This document shows positions 24,447 through 32,137 of a stretch of DNA of 38,626 nucleotides, in pieces. Position numbers and translations under genes: made by a program. Within the stretch, counting starts at the first letter, position 1. The number at the start of each line of letters is the position of its first letter. This stretch comes from Actinomycetota bacterium (GTDB lineage: Bacteria > Actinomycetota > Thermoleophilia > Gaiellales > Gaiellaceae). Location: contig JACCXC010000056.1 of the NCBI GenBank assembly GCA_013697275.1, forward strand, positions 1 to 38,626. The letters run 5' to 3'. Below the pieces are notes generated by a model. That model was not told the DNA's origin, searched no databases, and saw only the letters and a program-made list of their open reading frames with translations.

Positions 24447-25351
24447 GAGCGGCTCGCGTCTGGCTCGGGCCGGACACTCATCCGCTCCTCGTTGAGGCGG
24501 TCGAGCGCGGGGGCGGGTCCCTCGTCGATTCGAATGCAGCGAACGTCATCGTCTGGCACGGCTGGCCGCCGGGCCGGATCCGCCAGGTGCTCCATGCGGG
24601 GATCGAATGGGTCCAGCTCGACCTCACGGGCGTCGAGCGCTGGCTCGAGGAAGGCCTCGTCGACCGGGAGCGGAGCTGGACGATCGTTCGGGATGCCTAC
24701 GCGCCAGACGTCGCAGACCATGTGGTGGCCTTTGTCCTCGCCGCGGCCCGGCGGCTCCCTGAGGCCGCGCGGCGCGTTGCCTGGGGGCTGCTCGACGGCG
24801 AGCGCCTGGCGGGTCGAACGGTCGGCTTTGTGGGTGGGGGCGCGATCGTGCGCGAGTCGATTCCTCGCCTGCAGCCGCTCGGCGTGCGGATCCTCGGGCT
24901 GACACGCTCGGGGCGAGCGGTGGAGGGCGCTGAGCGTTCGTACGGTCCGGAGGGGCTCGCCGAGCTGTTGCAAGAGAGCGACTACGCCGTCCTCGCTGCG
25001 CCGCTGACCCCCGACACGCGGGGACTGATCGGCCTGGACGAGCTGGATCTCATCGGCCCGCGCGGTTGGCTCGTGAACGTCGCCCGCGGAGCGCTCGTCC
25101 AGACGGACGCCCTCGTGCGGGCGCTCGAGGAAGGCCGCCTCGGCGGAGCATGCCTCGACGTCACAGACCCCGAGCCGCTCCCGGAAGGACACCCACTCTG
25201 GCGGTTCGCGAACGTTCTCGTCACGCCGCACACGGCGAACCCACCGGGAACCGTCGAGGAGCCGCTTGCCCGCCTGATCGAGGAGAACGTCAGTCGCTTC
25301 CGCGAGGGCCGTGAGCTCCTCGGCCTCCTCGACCACGAGCGCGGCTACTGA
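24443..25351 (+). CDS. D-isomer-specific 2-hydroxyacid dehydrogenase family protein
   Basis: A 302-residue protein. The NAD-binding domain starts near residue 122 (LAGRTVGFVGGGAI). The glycine motif reads G131-x-G133-x-x-V136, so the third glycine of GxGxxG is replaced. The catalytic Arg is in NVARGALV, Glu in DVTDPEPLPEGHPLW, and His in TPHTANPP. So the active-site triad of the family is kept. The N-terminal substrate domain is short and diverged, and the substrate cannot be inferred. It overlaps ribD by four bases (GTGA) and precedes ribE, so it is embedded in a riboflavin operon. Confidence 0.85.
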   Translation: MRAARVWLGPDTHPLLVEAVERGGGSLVDSNAANVIVWHGWPPGRIRQVLHAGIEWVQLDLTGVERWLEEGLVDRERSWTIVRDAYAPDVADHVVAFVLAAARRLPEAARRVAWGLLDGERLAGRTVGFVGGGAIVRESIPRLQPLGVRILGLTRSGRAVEGAERSYGPEGLAELLQESDYAVLAAPLTPDTRGLIGLDELDLIGPRGWLVNVARGALVQTDALVRALEEGRLGGACLDVTDPEPLPEGHPLWRFANVLVTPHTANPPGTVEEPLARLIEENVSRFREGRELLGLLDHERGY

Positions 25352-25356
25352 CCCTC

Positions 25357-25452
25357 GTGCGTGATGCTGGACCCCCGGGGGCCTCCGGCCCCTTGCCCCC
25401 ATACGGACAGCGTACGACACGGTTTCGCGCGCGTGGCGCGCAGCTCGTGTCG
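25357..25452 (+). repeat. Composite palindromic intergenic repeat, copy 3
   Basis: This copy lies between the dehydrogenase gene and ribE. It has GTGCGTGATGCTGG, a C-run, the hairpin GGGGCC-tcc-GGCCCC (25378-25392), TTGCCCCC, then a second palindrome with outer arms CGACACG (25415-25421) and CGTGTCG (25446-25452) around CGCGCG. It matches the copies at 6541-6636 and 10581-10670. The loop TCC differs from TTC while the stem is kept. No FMN riboswitch is visible in this gap. Confidence 0.7.
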
Positions 25453-25484
25453 GCTTCGCGCCGGAGCCGTGCCAAGGGCACGCG

Positions 25485-25490
25485 TATCGT
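25485..25490 (+). promoter_or_regulatory. -10 hexamer TATCGT of ribE
   Basis: TATCGT lies seven bases before the GTG at 25498. It implies that ribE starts a new leaderless transcript after the repeat. Confidence 0.6.
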
Positions 25491-25497
25491 TCAGGCC

Positions 25498-26100
25498 GTG
25501 TTCACGGGGATCGTGCGCGAGGTCGGCCGGGTCGCAGCGCTCGACCGGGAGGACGGATCGGCACGGCTCCGCGTCCGCGCTCCCGAAACGGCCTCCCGCA
25601 CGGCCGTCGGTGACTCCGTCTCCCTGAACGGTGTCTGCCTGACGGCGACCGAGGTGACCAACGCCGAGCTCACGTTCGACGCGGTTCCCGAGACACTGAC
25701 CCGCTCATCGCTTCGCCTCCTCCACGAAGGCTCGACGCTCAACGTCGAATCTGCCCTGCGCGCCGGCGAGCCGCTCGGCGGCCACATCGTGCAGGGTCAC
25801 GTCGACGGCGTGGCGCGCGTCCTCTCGCTCGACGCCGAGGGCGAGGGCATGCGCCTGAAGGTCGAGATGCCCGACGAGCTCGAGCGCTACTGCGTCGAGA
25901 AGGGCTCGATCACGCTCGACGGCGTCAGCCTGACGGTGGCGGTCTCGAGGCCGGGGCGCCTCGAGGTCGCCCTCGTCCCACACACGCTCGAGGCGACGAC
26001 GCTCGGCGGTCTGAAGCCAGGCGCTGAGGTGAACGTCGAGGTGGACGTCCTCGCGAAGCACGTGGAGCGGCTCCTCGAGGCCCGCGGCCGGCTCGGGTAG
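25498..26100 (+). CDS. ribE: Riboflavin synthase, alpha subunit
   Basis: A 200-residue protein with two lumazine-binding repeats. The start is certain: GTG 25498 opens the universal (M)FTGIVREVGRV sequence, whereas the ORF track includes 47 spurious residues from the repeat. Key motifs are SLNGVCLT, GGHIVQGHVDGVA, TLDGVSLTV and the second-half VPHTLEATTLGGL. It dismutates two molecules of 6,7-dimethyl-8-ribityllumazine to riboflavin. It has its own -10 box but lies in line with ribD upstream and ribBA downstream. Confidence 0.97.
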   Translation: MFTGIVREVGRVAALDREDGSARLRVRAPETASRTAVGDSVSLNGVCLTATEVTNAELTFDAVPETLTRSSLRLLHEGSTLNVESALRAGEPLGGHIVQGHVDGVARVLSLDAEGEGMRLKVEMPDELERYCVEKGSITLDGVSLTVAVSRPGRLEVALVPHTLEATTLGGLKPGAEVNVEVDVLAKHVERLLEARGRLG

Positions 26101-26106
26101 CCGCGT

Positions 26107-26112
26107 TACGAT
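26107..26112 (+). promoter_or_regulatory. -10 hexamer TACGAT of ribBA
   Basis: TACGAT lies six bases before the ATG at 26119, in the 18-base ribE-ribBA gap. It gives a separate leaderless start for ribBA-ribH. Confidence 0.55.
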
Positions 26113-26118
26113 TCTGGG

Positions 26119-27372
26119 ATGACCCAGACGCTCGTAGAAGCGCCGTTTGCCACGATCGAAGATGCGATCGAGGACATCCGGCAGGGCAAGTTCGTCGTGG
26201 TCGTCGACGCGGCCGACCGCGAGAACGAGGGCGACCTGACGATTGCCGCGCAGTTCGCAACCCCCGAGGCGATCAACTTCATGGCCACGCATGGGCGCGG
26301 GCTCATCTGCCTCTGCCTGACCGACGAGCGCTGCGACCAGCTTGGCCTCCGCCCGATGACCCCGGTGAACGAGACCCCGTACGGAACCGCCTTCACCATT
26401 TCGATCGAGGCGCGCGAGGGGATCACGACCGGGATCTCGGCGCCCGACCGCTCGCGAACGATCCAGGTGGCGATCGACCCGAGCAAGGGTCCCCACGACC
26501 TCGTCCAGCCGGGCCATATCTTCCCGCTCCGCGCTCGCGGCGGAGGCGTTCTGCAGCGCGCGGGCCAGACCGAGGCGGCCGTTGATCTTGCCCGCTTGGC
26601 CGGCCTGATCCCGGCCGGCGTCGTCTGCGAGATCATGAACGAGGACGGGACGATGGCGCGCGTGCCCGACCTAGTCCGCTACTGCGAGCGGCACGACTTG
26701 AAGATGATCACCGTCGCCGACCTGATCGAGTATCGCCGCCGCACGGAGAAGCTCGTCGAGCGGATGACCGCGGTGCGGCTTCCGACCGCGTACGGCGAGT
26801 TCACGGCGCTCGCCTTTCGCGAGACGCTCACGGGGCGGCTGCATGTCGCGCTCGTGAAGGGCGAGGTGGAGGGTCAGGAGGACGTGCTCGTCAGGGTGCA
26901 CTCGGAGTGCCTCACGGGGGACGTCTTCCACTCGCTCCGCTGCGACTGCGGCGAGCAGCTCGACGAGGCGCTGCAGACGATTGCGTCCGAGGAGCGCGGC
27001 GTGCTGCTCTACATGTCGCAGGAGGGGCGTGGAATCGGCCTCCTCTCCAAGCTGCAGGCCTACGAGCTTCAGGAGACCGGCCTCGACACCGTGGAGGCAA
27101 ACGTGGAGCTTGGCTTTCCGCCCGACGCGCGCGAGTACGGCATCGGATCCCAGATCCTGGCCGACCTCGGCCTCACGACCATTCGCATCCTCACCAACAA
27201 CCCGCGCAAGATCACGGGAATCGAGGGCTTCGGCCTCAGGGTGAGCGAGCAGGTCCCGATCGAGGTCTCGCCGAACGCGGAGAATCGCCGCTACCTCGAG
27301 ACCAAGCGCGAGAAGCTCGGCCATCGCCTGCACCACCAGGAGCTGCGCTTCGAGGAGCCTGCCGGTGAATGA
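26119..27372 (+). CDS. ribBA: Bifunctional 3,4-dihydroxy-2-butanone 4-phosphate synthase/GTP cyclohydrolase II
   Basis: A 417-residue fusion. The N-terminal RibB domain (about 10-205) has DRENEGDLTIAAQF and THGRGLICLCLTDERC. The C-terminal RibA domain (about 210-400) has the zinc site CLTGDVFHSLRCDCG and the catalytic YMSQEGRGIGL. The two halves supply both starting compounds for riboflavin, from ribulose 5-phosphate and from GTP. Both active sites look intact. The stop overlaps the ribH start by eight bases. Confidence 0.97.
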   Translation: MTQTLVEAPFATIEDAIEDIRQGKFVVVVDAADRENEGDLTIAAQFATPEAINFMATHGRGLICLCLTDERCDQLGLRPMTPVNETPYGTAFTISIEAREGITTGISAPDRSRTIQVAIDPSKGPHDLVQPGHIFPLRARGGGVLQRAGQTEAAVDLARLAGLIPAGVVCEIMNEDGTMARVPDLVRYCERHDLKMITVADLIEYRRRTEKLVERMTAVRLPTAYGEFTALAFRETLTGRLHVALVKGEVEGQEDVLVRVHSECLTGDVFHSLRCDCGEQLDEALQTIASEERGVLLYMSQEGRGIGLLSKLQAYELQETGLDTVEANVELGFPPDAREYGIGSQILADLGLTTIRILTNNPRKITGIEGFGLRVSEQVPIEVSPNAENRRYLETKREKLGHRLHHQELRFEEPAGE

Positions 27373-28072
27373 GGAGCGCGAGATGCAGATCGAAGGCGCC
27401 GAAGAGCTTCGCCTTGCGAAGGACTCCGACGAGGCGATCGCGCCCGACGAGCAGGCCGTCGAGAACGTGCTTCCGGCTGAAGTAGAAGCGGCCCCGGAGC
27501 CGGAGGTCACGGCGGAGACCCCCGAGTCCTCGGCCGACCCTGTCGAGCACGCCCCCGGCGGGCTCGACATCCCCGACGGCGTAGGTGTCTTCATCGGCTC
27601 ACCGAACGGGACGCGCCGGTCGGTCGGCATCGCGATCTCGAGCTTCAACGGCGACATTTCGACGCGCCTTCTGAACGGCGCGCTCGAGGCGCTCGAGGAG
27701 GCGGGCGTCGATCGGGCCCGCGTCGACGTCATGCAGGTGCCGGGCGCCTTCGAGTTGCCCCTCGCGGCCATGGCCCTCGCCAAGACGCGGCGCTACGCGT
27801 GCGTCCTCGCGCTTGGCTGCATCATCCGCGGAGACACCCCGCACTTCGAGTACATCGCCTCCGAGGCGGCCAGCGGCATCCAGCTCGCCGCGCTCGAGAC
27901 CGGCGTCCCCGTCTCCTTCGGCGTCCTGACCTGCGACAGCCGCATGCAGGCGGAGTCGCGTGCCGGCGGGCGTCACGGGAACAAGGGCGCCGAGGCCGCC
28001 CGCTCCGCCCTCGAGATGGCGGACGTCTTCGCGCGCCTGCGCTCCGACGCGGTCGTCGCGAACAGGCGCTGA
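27365..28072 (+). CDS. ribH: 6,7-dimethyl-8-ribityllumazine synthase with acidic N-terminal extension
   Basis: A 235-residue protein, whereas RibH is usually about 155. The enzyme part begins near residue 84 (SVGIAISSFNGDISTRLLNG) and has VPGAFELPLAAMALAKT, ALGCIIRGDTPHFEYIASE and VPVSFGVLTCDS. The last 30 residues include NKGAEAARSALEMA. The first 80 residues are a Glu/Ala/Pro-rich low-complexity extension. The start is GTG 27365 overlapping ribBA; an internal ATG at 27383 would shorten the extension by only six residues. RibH assembles into pentamers or 60-subunit shells, so a long charged extension on each subunit could matter to assembly or cargo. Confidence 0.94.
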   Translation: MNEEREMQIEGAEELRLAKDSDEAIAPDEQAVENVLPAEVEAAPEPEVTAETPESSADPVEHAPGGLDIPDGVGVFIGSPNGTRRSVGIAISSFNGDISTRLLNGALEALEEAGVDRARVDVMQVPGAFELPLAAMALAKTRRYACVLALGCIIRGDTPHFEYIASEAASGIQLAALETGVPVSFGVLTCDSRMQAESRAGGRHGNKGAEAARSALEMADVFARLRSDAVVANRR

Positions 28073-28080
28073 GCCTTCGC

Positions 28081-28086
28081 TAGAAT
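28081..28086 (+). promoter_or_regulatory. -10 hexamer TAGAAT of rpmB
   Basis: TAGAAT lies nine bases before the rpmB ATG at 28096, giving at most a leader of a few bases. Confidence 0.55.
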
Positions 28087-28095
28087 CCGCCGCCG

Positions 28096-28287
28096 ATGTC
28101 GAAGGTCTGCGCAGTCTGTGGGAAGGCACCGGCGTTCGGGAATAACCGGAGCCACTCCATGGTGGCGACGAAGCGCCGCTTCAACCCCAACCTCCAGCGC
28201 GTCCGCATCCTCGTGAACGGGGTCGCCCGGCGTGCGTACGTCTGCACGCGGTGCCTGAAAGCCGGAAAGGTCCAGAAGGCCCTCTAG
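28096..28287 (+). CDS. rpmB: 50S ribosomal protein L28, zinc-binding form
   Basis: A 63-residue protein starting [20 protein letters not shown]. It has two CxxC pairs (CAVC near the N-terminus and CTRC near the end), so it is the zinc-ribbon (C+) paralogue. The rest reads as normal L28, with [13 protein letters not shown]. It follows ribH after 23 bases. The next gene overlaps its 3' end by 37 bases, so rpmB and the FakA-like gene are probably translationally coupled. Confidence 0.97.
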   Translation: MSKVCAVCGKAPAFGNNRSHSMVATKRRFNPNLQRVRILVNGVARRAYVCTRCLKAGKVQKAL

Positions 28288-29855
28288 CCGCCCGCGCGCT
28301 CGTCGGTGCGGCGCTGGCCTCGCTCGAAGCCGGCCGGGAGCGGATCGACAACTTGAACGTGTACCCGGTTCCGGACGGGGACACGGGGACGAACATGGCC
28401 CTGACCGTGCGGGCGGCTCGTGACGTGCTGGCGGCATCGCAGGCGCCGACCCGGGCGGACGTGGCCCGTGAGATCACTCGAGCCTGCCTGATGGGCGCGC
28501 GCGGGAACTCCGGCGTCATCCTCTCGCAGCTCGTGCGAGGCGCGGCCGAGGCGCTCGCGGAGGCGGGACGGATCGACGCAGCCAGGCTCGCCGAAGCACT
28601 TCGTGCCGGCAGCGACGCGGGCTACGCGGCCGTCCGCGAGCCGCAGGAGGGAACGATCCTCACCGTCGCACGCGAGCTGGCCGAGCGCGCCGAGGCGCTC
28701 GCCCCCGGGGATCCCTCCCTGGGAGACGCTCTTGGCGAGCTCGTCCGTCATGGGGAGGAGGCGCTTGCCCGCACGCCCGAGCAGCTCCCGCTTCTGCGTG
28801 AGGCAGGCGTCGTCGACGCGGGCGGCGCGGGACTCCTCGAGCTGCTTCGCGGAATCGCCGCCCACGTCCGCGGTGAGGCGCTCGCCGAGTCCGCTTCCCC
28901 GGCCGAGCCGCTCCCACTGGACGCGATTCACCAGGAGCTCTCGCGCTTTCGCTACTGCACGAGCTTCTTCGTCGAGGGCCCCGACGCCGATCCCGACCTC
29001 CTGGAGCGGGAGCTCGGGGAGTTCGGCGACTCCGTGCTCGTGGTTGGGGCATCGGGCGCCGTGAAGGCGCACTTCCACACGGACGAGCCTGGACGCGCGC
29101 TCTCACTCGCAACCGCCCTCGGGGTGGTCGAGGAAGTCGACATCAGGAACATGCACGCCCAGGCTGCCGAGCGAACCGAGCGCCTGCTCTCACATGTGAG
29201 CACGGGAGCGGCCGCGGTGATCGCCGTCGTCGCCGGCGAGGGGAACGCGAGACTCTTTCGAAGCCTCGGGGCCTCGAGGATCGTGACCGGCGGCCAGAGC
29301 ATGAACCCACCGACGTCGGAGATCGTCGCGGCGATCGAGGCAGTGCCGGAGCCTGAGGCGATCGTCCTACCGAACAACAAGAACGTCGTCCTCGCGGCCG
29401 AGCAGGCCGCCGCGGCCGCCTCGAAGCCGACCCTAGTCGTCTCGACGCGCTCGATTCAGGCGGGGCTCGCGGCGATGGTCTCGTTCGAGGCATCGCGCCC
29501 AGCGGCCGTCAATGCGACCGCGATGGAGGCTGCCGCCATGCTCGTCCGCTCCGGCGCGGTCACGCGCGCGTCCCGGACGACCGCCCTCGGTGGGCTCGAG
29601 GTCGAGCAGGGCCAGTTCCTCGGTCTCGTGGACGGTGAAGCCGTCGCGGCCGCCTCGACATGCTCGGAGGTGGCCCGAGCAGTCGTGGAGCGCCTACTCG
29701 ACGGCAGGGCGGACGTCCTCACGATCCTGCTCGGCGAGGGGGCCGAGGTGATCGACATGTTGGTGGCGGAGATCGAGGAGGCACACCCGCAGCTCGAGGT
29801 CGAGGTGCACCAGGGTGGCCAGCCGCACTACCCGCTGCTCCTGTCCGCGGAGTAG
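28251..29855 (+). CDS. FakA/YloV-family fatty acid kinase (DAK2/DhaL domain protein)
   Basis: A 534-residue protein. The N-terminal DhaL-type kinase domain (1-200) has [17 protein letters not shown], where Asp42 and Asp44 should bind Mg-ATP, and [18 protein letters not shown]. The C-terminal FakA domain (about 220-534) has [12 protein letters not shown] and [16 protein letters not shown]. FakA proteins phosphorylate fatty acids held by FakB/DegV partners, and such a partner is two genes downstream. GTG 28251 is the only start that includes the whole kinase domain. It lies inside rpmB. In actinobacteria this family sits between rpmB and recG, as here. Confidence 0.92.
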   Translation: MPESRKGPEGPLAARALVGAALASLEAGRERIDNLNVYPVPDGDTGTNMALTVRAARDVLAASQAPTRADVAREITRACLMGARGNSGVILSQLVRGAAEALAEAGRIDAARLAEALRAGSDAGYAAVREPQEGTILTVARELAERAEALAPGDPSLGDALGELVRHGEEALARTPEQLPLLREAGVVDAGGAGLLELLRGIAAHVRGEALAESASPAEPLPLDAIHQELSRFRYCTSFFVEGPDADPDLLERELGEFGDSVLVVGASGAVKAHFHTDEPGRALSLATALGVVEEVDIRNMHAQAAERTERLLSHVSTGAAAVIAVVAGEGNARLFRSLGASRIVTGGQSMNPPTSEIVAAIEAVPEPEAIVLPNNKNVVLAAEQAAAAASKPTLVVSTRSIQAGLAAMVSFEASRPAAVNATAMEAAAMLVRSGAVTRASRTTALGGLEVEQGQFLGLVDGEAVAAASTCSEVARAVVERLLDGRADVLTILLGEGAEVIDMLVAEIEEAHPQLEVEVHQGGQPHYPLLLSAE

Positions 29856-29872
29856 CACCGACCAATCAGGGC

Positions 29873-29916
29873 TTTTCCACATGGCGTCTTTCGCCGATAC
29901 TCCCAGCTGTGGAAAA
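29873..29916. promoter_or_regulatory. 9-bp inverted repeat TTTTCCACA/TGTGGAAAA around the response-regulator start
   Basis: TTTTCCACA (29873-29881) and its exact complement TGTGGAAAA (29908-29916) bracket a -10-like GATACT (29896-29901). The right arm contains the GTG start. AT-rich arms stand out in this GC-rich region. They could form an operator for a dimeric regulator. Each arm is also one base from a DnaA box (TTATCCACA). Confidence 0.5.
29896..29901 (+). promoter_or_regulatory. Possible -10 hexamer GATACT of the receiver-domain gene
   Basis: GATACT ends seven bases before the GTG at 29909. It departs from strict TANNNT at its first base but keeps the leaderless spacing. Confidence 0.4.
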
Positions 29917-30301
29917 CTCGCGGCCGATCTCCGTGCTGCTCGTAGAGGACAACGACGTCTTCCGCGAGGCACTCGAGCTCATGCTCGCGGTCATGCCGGA
30001 CCTCCGGGTCGCGGGCTCGGTCGGGGACGGGGAAACGGCGCTCGAGCTCTGCCGCGAGGACTGCCCGGACGTCGTGCTAATGGACTACCGGCTCCCTGGG
30101 CTGGACGGCGTCGAGGCAACCGCGGCGATCAGCGACGGCTGCGACGCGGCCGTCGTCGTGCTGACGGCGACTGCCGACCGTGGCGAGCTTGAGGCGCTGC
30201 GCGATGCGGGCGCCGTCGCCTGCCTGACCAAGGACAGCGAGCTGAACGAGATCGTCGGCGCGATCCGCGACGCCGCGGCCCGCGGTGCATCTCTCGTCTG
30301 A
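29909..30301 (+). CDS. Single-domain response regulator (receiver only)
   Basis: A 130-residue CheY-like receiver without an output domain. The acidic pocket is Glu13/Asp14, the phosphoacceptor is Asp59 in VVLMDYRLPG, and Thr86 and Lys108 complete the site. The N-terminus PISVLLVEDNDVFREALEL is typical of NarL-type receivers, but no helix-turn-helix follows. The ORF track starts too early; GTG 29909 begins just before the receiver. It lies between the fatty-acid kinase and the FakB-like gene and overlaps the latter by 17 bases. No histidine kinase is in the window, so its phosphodonor is unknown. Confidence 0.88.
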   Translation: MENSRPISVLLVEDNDVFREALELMLAVMPDLRVAGSVGDGETALELCREDCPDVVLMDYRLPGLDGVEATAAISDGCDAAVVVLTATADRGELEALRDAGAVACLTKDSELNEIVGAIRDAAARGASLV

Positions 30302-31139
30302 GAACACCGCGCTCGTCCTCGACTCGACGGCTGATCTGCCGGATCCGTCTTCGCGCCACCCGAACTGGCGCCTCGTTCCGCTGTACGTCCACTTCGGCGA
30401 CGAGACGTTCCGTGACCACACGGAGCTGACGCCGCTCGACTTCTATGCCCGCCTGCGCGGCGCGGCCGTCTCGCCCAAGACGTCGCAACCGACGCCGGGC
30501 GACTTCGCCGCGGCGTTCGAAGGCCTGACCGGGTACGAGCGGATCTTCTGTGTCCTCATCTCGGGGAAGCTCTCGGGGACGGTCGAAAGCGCGCGCCTGG
30601 CAGCCCGGGATGCCGGCGGGGTGGTCACCGTGATCGACTCGGAGAGCGCCTCGGGTGGCATCGTCGTGCTCGCCGACGCGATCCAGCGGCAGCTCGAGCG
30701 CGGCACGACCGATGAGGAGGTGGACGAGCTCGCCGCGCGGTTTCGCCGGGAGTCGGGCTTGCTCTTCACCGTGGACACGCTGGACTACCTCGTGCGGGGC
30801 GGCCGGATCGGCAAGGCCGCCGGACTGGCGGGCCAGCTCATGAATGTGAAGCCGATCCTCACGATCCGGGGAGAGGTGGAGCCCCTGAAGCGGGTTCGCG
30901 GCCGGTCGAAGGCCCTCGCCGAGTTCGAGCGGCTGTTCGTGGAGGCGACGGACGACACTCCCGATCTTCACGTCGGCGTGGCGCACGCCGACGCTGCCGA
31001 CGAGGCGCGGGCGCTGGTCGAGCGGCTTCGTCGCGCCAGGCCGAGCGCATCGTTCGACTTCGAGGCGGAGCTCGGCCCGGTGATCGGCACCCACGGAGGC
31101 CCGGGCACGCTCGGCCTCTTCTGGTTCCGCGACCCGTAG
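30285..31139 (+). CDS. DegV/FakB-family fatty acid-binding protein
   Basis: A 284-residue DegV-fold protein. It opens with ALVLDSTADLPD and has VSPKTSQPTPGDFAAAFEGL, a motif near the fatty acid site, plus LISGKLSGTVESARLAA and DTLDYLVRGGRIGKAAGLAG. FakB proteins carry a fatty acid to FakA for phosphorylation; the acyl phosphate can then enter phospholipid synthesis through PlsX, also in this window. The GTG start overlaps the receiver gene by 17 bases. Location near the FakA-like gene supports a FakAB pair. Confidence 0.92.
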   Translation: MHLSSENTALVLDSTADLPDPSSRHPNWRLVPLYVHFGDETFRDHTELTPLDFYARLRGAAVSPKTSQPTPGDFAAAFEGLTGYERIFCVLISGKLSGTVESARLAARDAGGVVTVIDSESASGGIVVLADAIQRQLERGTTDEEVDELAARFRRESGLLFTVDTLDYLVRGGRIGKAAGLAGQLMNVKPILTIRGEVEPLKRVRGRSKALAEFERLFVEATDDTPDLHVGVAHADAADEARALVERLRRARPSASFDFEAELGPVIGTHGGPGTLGLFWFRDP

Positions 31140-31142
31140 GCT
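31137..31142 (+). promoter_or_regulatory. -10 hexamer TAGGCT of the bicupin gene
   Basis: TAGGCT overlaps the fakB stop and ends seven bases before the GTG at 31150. This spacing picks 31150 over the out-of-frame GTG at 31148. Confidence 0.55.
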
Positions 31143-31149
31143 AGGCGGT

Positions 31150-32091
31150 GTGCCGCCGACCGCCCACTGGGACGACGCCGAGGCCGTCCGGCGTGAGCGT
31201 GGCCACATTGCGGGCTCGTGGCGCGACCTCGGGTCGGCGGCCGGATCGGTGGCAGTGGGCCTCCAGCGGATCGAGGTCGATCCCGGCCGCTGGTCGACGC
31301 CGCTCCACATGGAGGGCGCGGAGGAGGAGATCTTCTTCGTCCTCGGCGGATCGGGGATGTCGCTCCACTGGGACGGCGAATCGACAAGCGCCCACGCGAT
31401 CGGAACGGGCGACTGCATCGTCTACCTGGCGCTCGAGGTCGGGCACACGCTGCGCGCCGGCCCTGAGGGTCTCGACGTGCTCGCCTTTGGCATGCGGACC
31501 TACGCCGACTCCGCGACCTACCTCCCGCGCGCCGGCGTCTCCTGGCTCGGGGCGAGCTGGGTCGTGTCCGGCGGCGAGGAGAACCATCCCTGGACCCGCG
31601 AGGCCGCAGCCGGCGAGCCGGAGGTAGGTGAGCTCCTCGAGCGCCCGCCCACGATCGTGAACGTCGGAGACGTCGAGGTGGAGGAGTTCGCGGGGGAGAC
31701 CGTCGAGGGATCCCACCGTGATCTCGGCCGGGCCGCCGGGTCCCTTCGCACCGGCATCCAGCACTGCACGGCCGCCCCGGGGAAGCTTGCCGCCCCGCCG
31801 CACGTCCATTCGGCCGAGGAGGAGCTCTTCGTCGTCCTCGAGGGGGAGGGCACGCTGGCGCTCGGGGACCGGAAGCACCCGCTTCGTCCCGGAGACGTTG
31901 TCTCGCGTCCCGCCGGGACCCGAGTGCCGCACGCCCTCTGGGCCGGAAAGAGCGCTCTTACCTACCTCGCCTATGGAACCCGCGAGCCCAACGACATCGC
32001 CTACTACCCCCGCTCCGGAAAGATCTCTTTCCGCGGCGTCGGCGTGATCGGGCGGCTGGAGCGCCTCGACTACTGGGACGGCGAGCGGTAG
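31150..32091 (+). CDS. Bicupin protein
   Basis: A 313-residue protein with two cupin barrels. The first (about 30-110) reads DPGRWSTPLHMEGAEEEIFFVLGGSG and the second (about 200-275) APGKLAAPPHVHSAEEELFVVLEGEG. The second has the canonical cupin motif 1 histidines (HVHSxxEE); the first has a single His at the equivalent place (HMEGAEEE). Metal binding is therefore more likely in the C-terminal barrel. Substrate and reaction are unknown; sugar-phosphate isomerase, dioxygenase and plain binding roles are all possible. It is probably transcribed alone. Confidence 0.85.
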   Translation: MPPTAHWDDAEAVRRERGHIAGSWRDLGSAAGSVAVGLQRIEVDPGRWSTPLHMEGAEEEIFFVLGGSGMSLHWDGESTSAHAIGTGDCIVYLALEVGHTLRAGPEGLDVLAFGMRTYADSATYLPRAGVSWLGASWVVSGGEENHPWTREAAAGEPEVGELLERPPTIVNVGDVEVEEFAGETVEGSHRDLGRAAGSLRTGIQHCTAAPGKLAAPPHVHSAEEELFVVLEGEGTLALGDRKHPLRPGDVVSRPAGTRVPHALWAGKSALTYLAYGTREPNDIAYYPRSGKISFRGVGVIGRLERLDYWDGER

Positions 32092-32102
32092 GGATACCGT
32101 CC

Positions 32103-32134
32103 GGCCAGGGCCCTAAGGTGATCCTGTCCTGGCC
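32103..32134 (+). terminator. Inverted repeat between the bicupin gene and recG
   Basis: GGCCAGG (32103-32109) and CCTGGCC (32128-32134) could form a 7-bp stem with an 18-base loop, with recG ATG four bases later. TAAGGT (32114-32119) in the loop is a possible recG -10. A terminator or an operator are both possible; evidence is weak. Confidence 0.3.
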
Positions 32135-32137
32135 GTT

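Noticed and set aside
25352-25497. FMN riboswitch upstream of ribE
   Set aside because: None of the conserved RFN-element blocks is present; the gap is taken up by the composite repeat.
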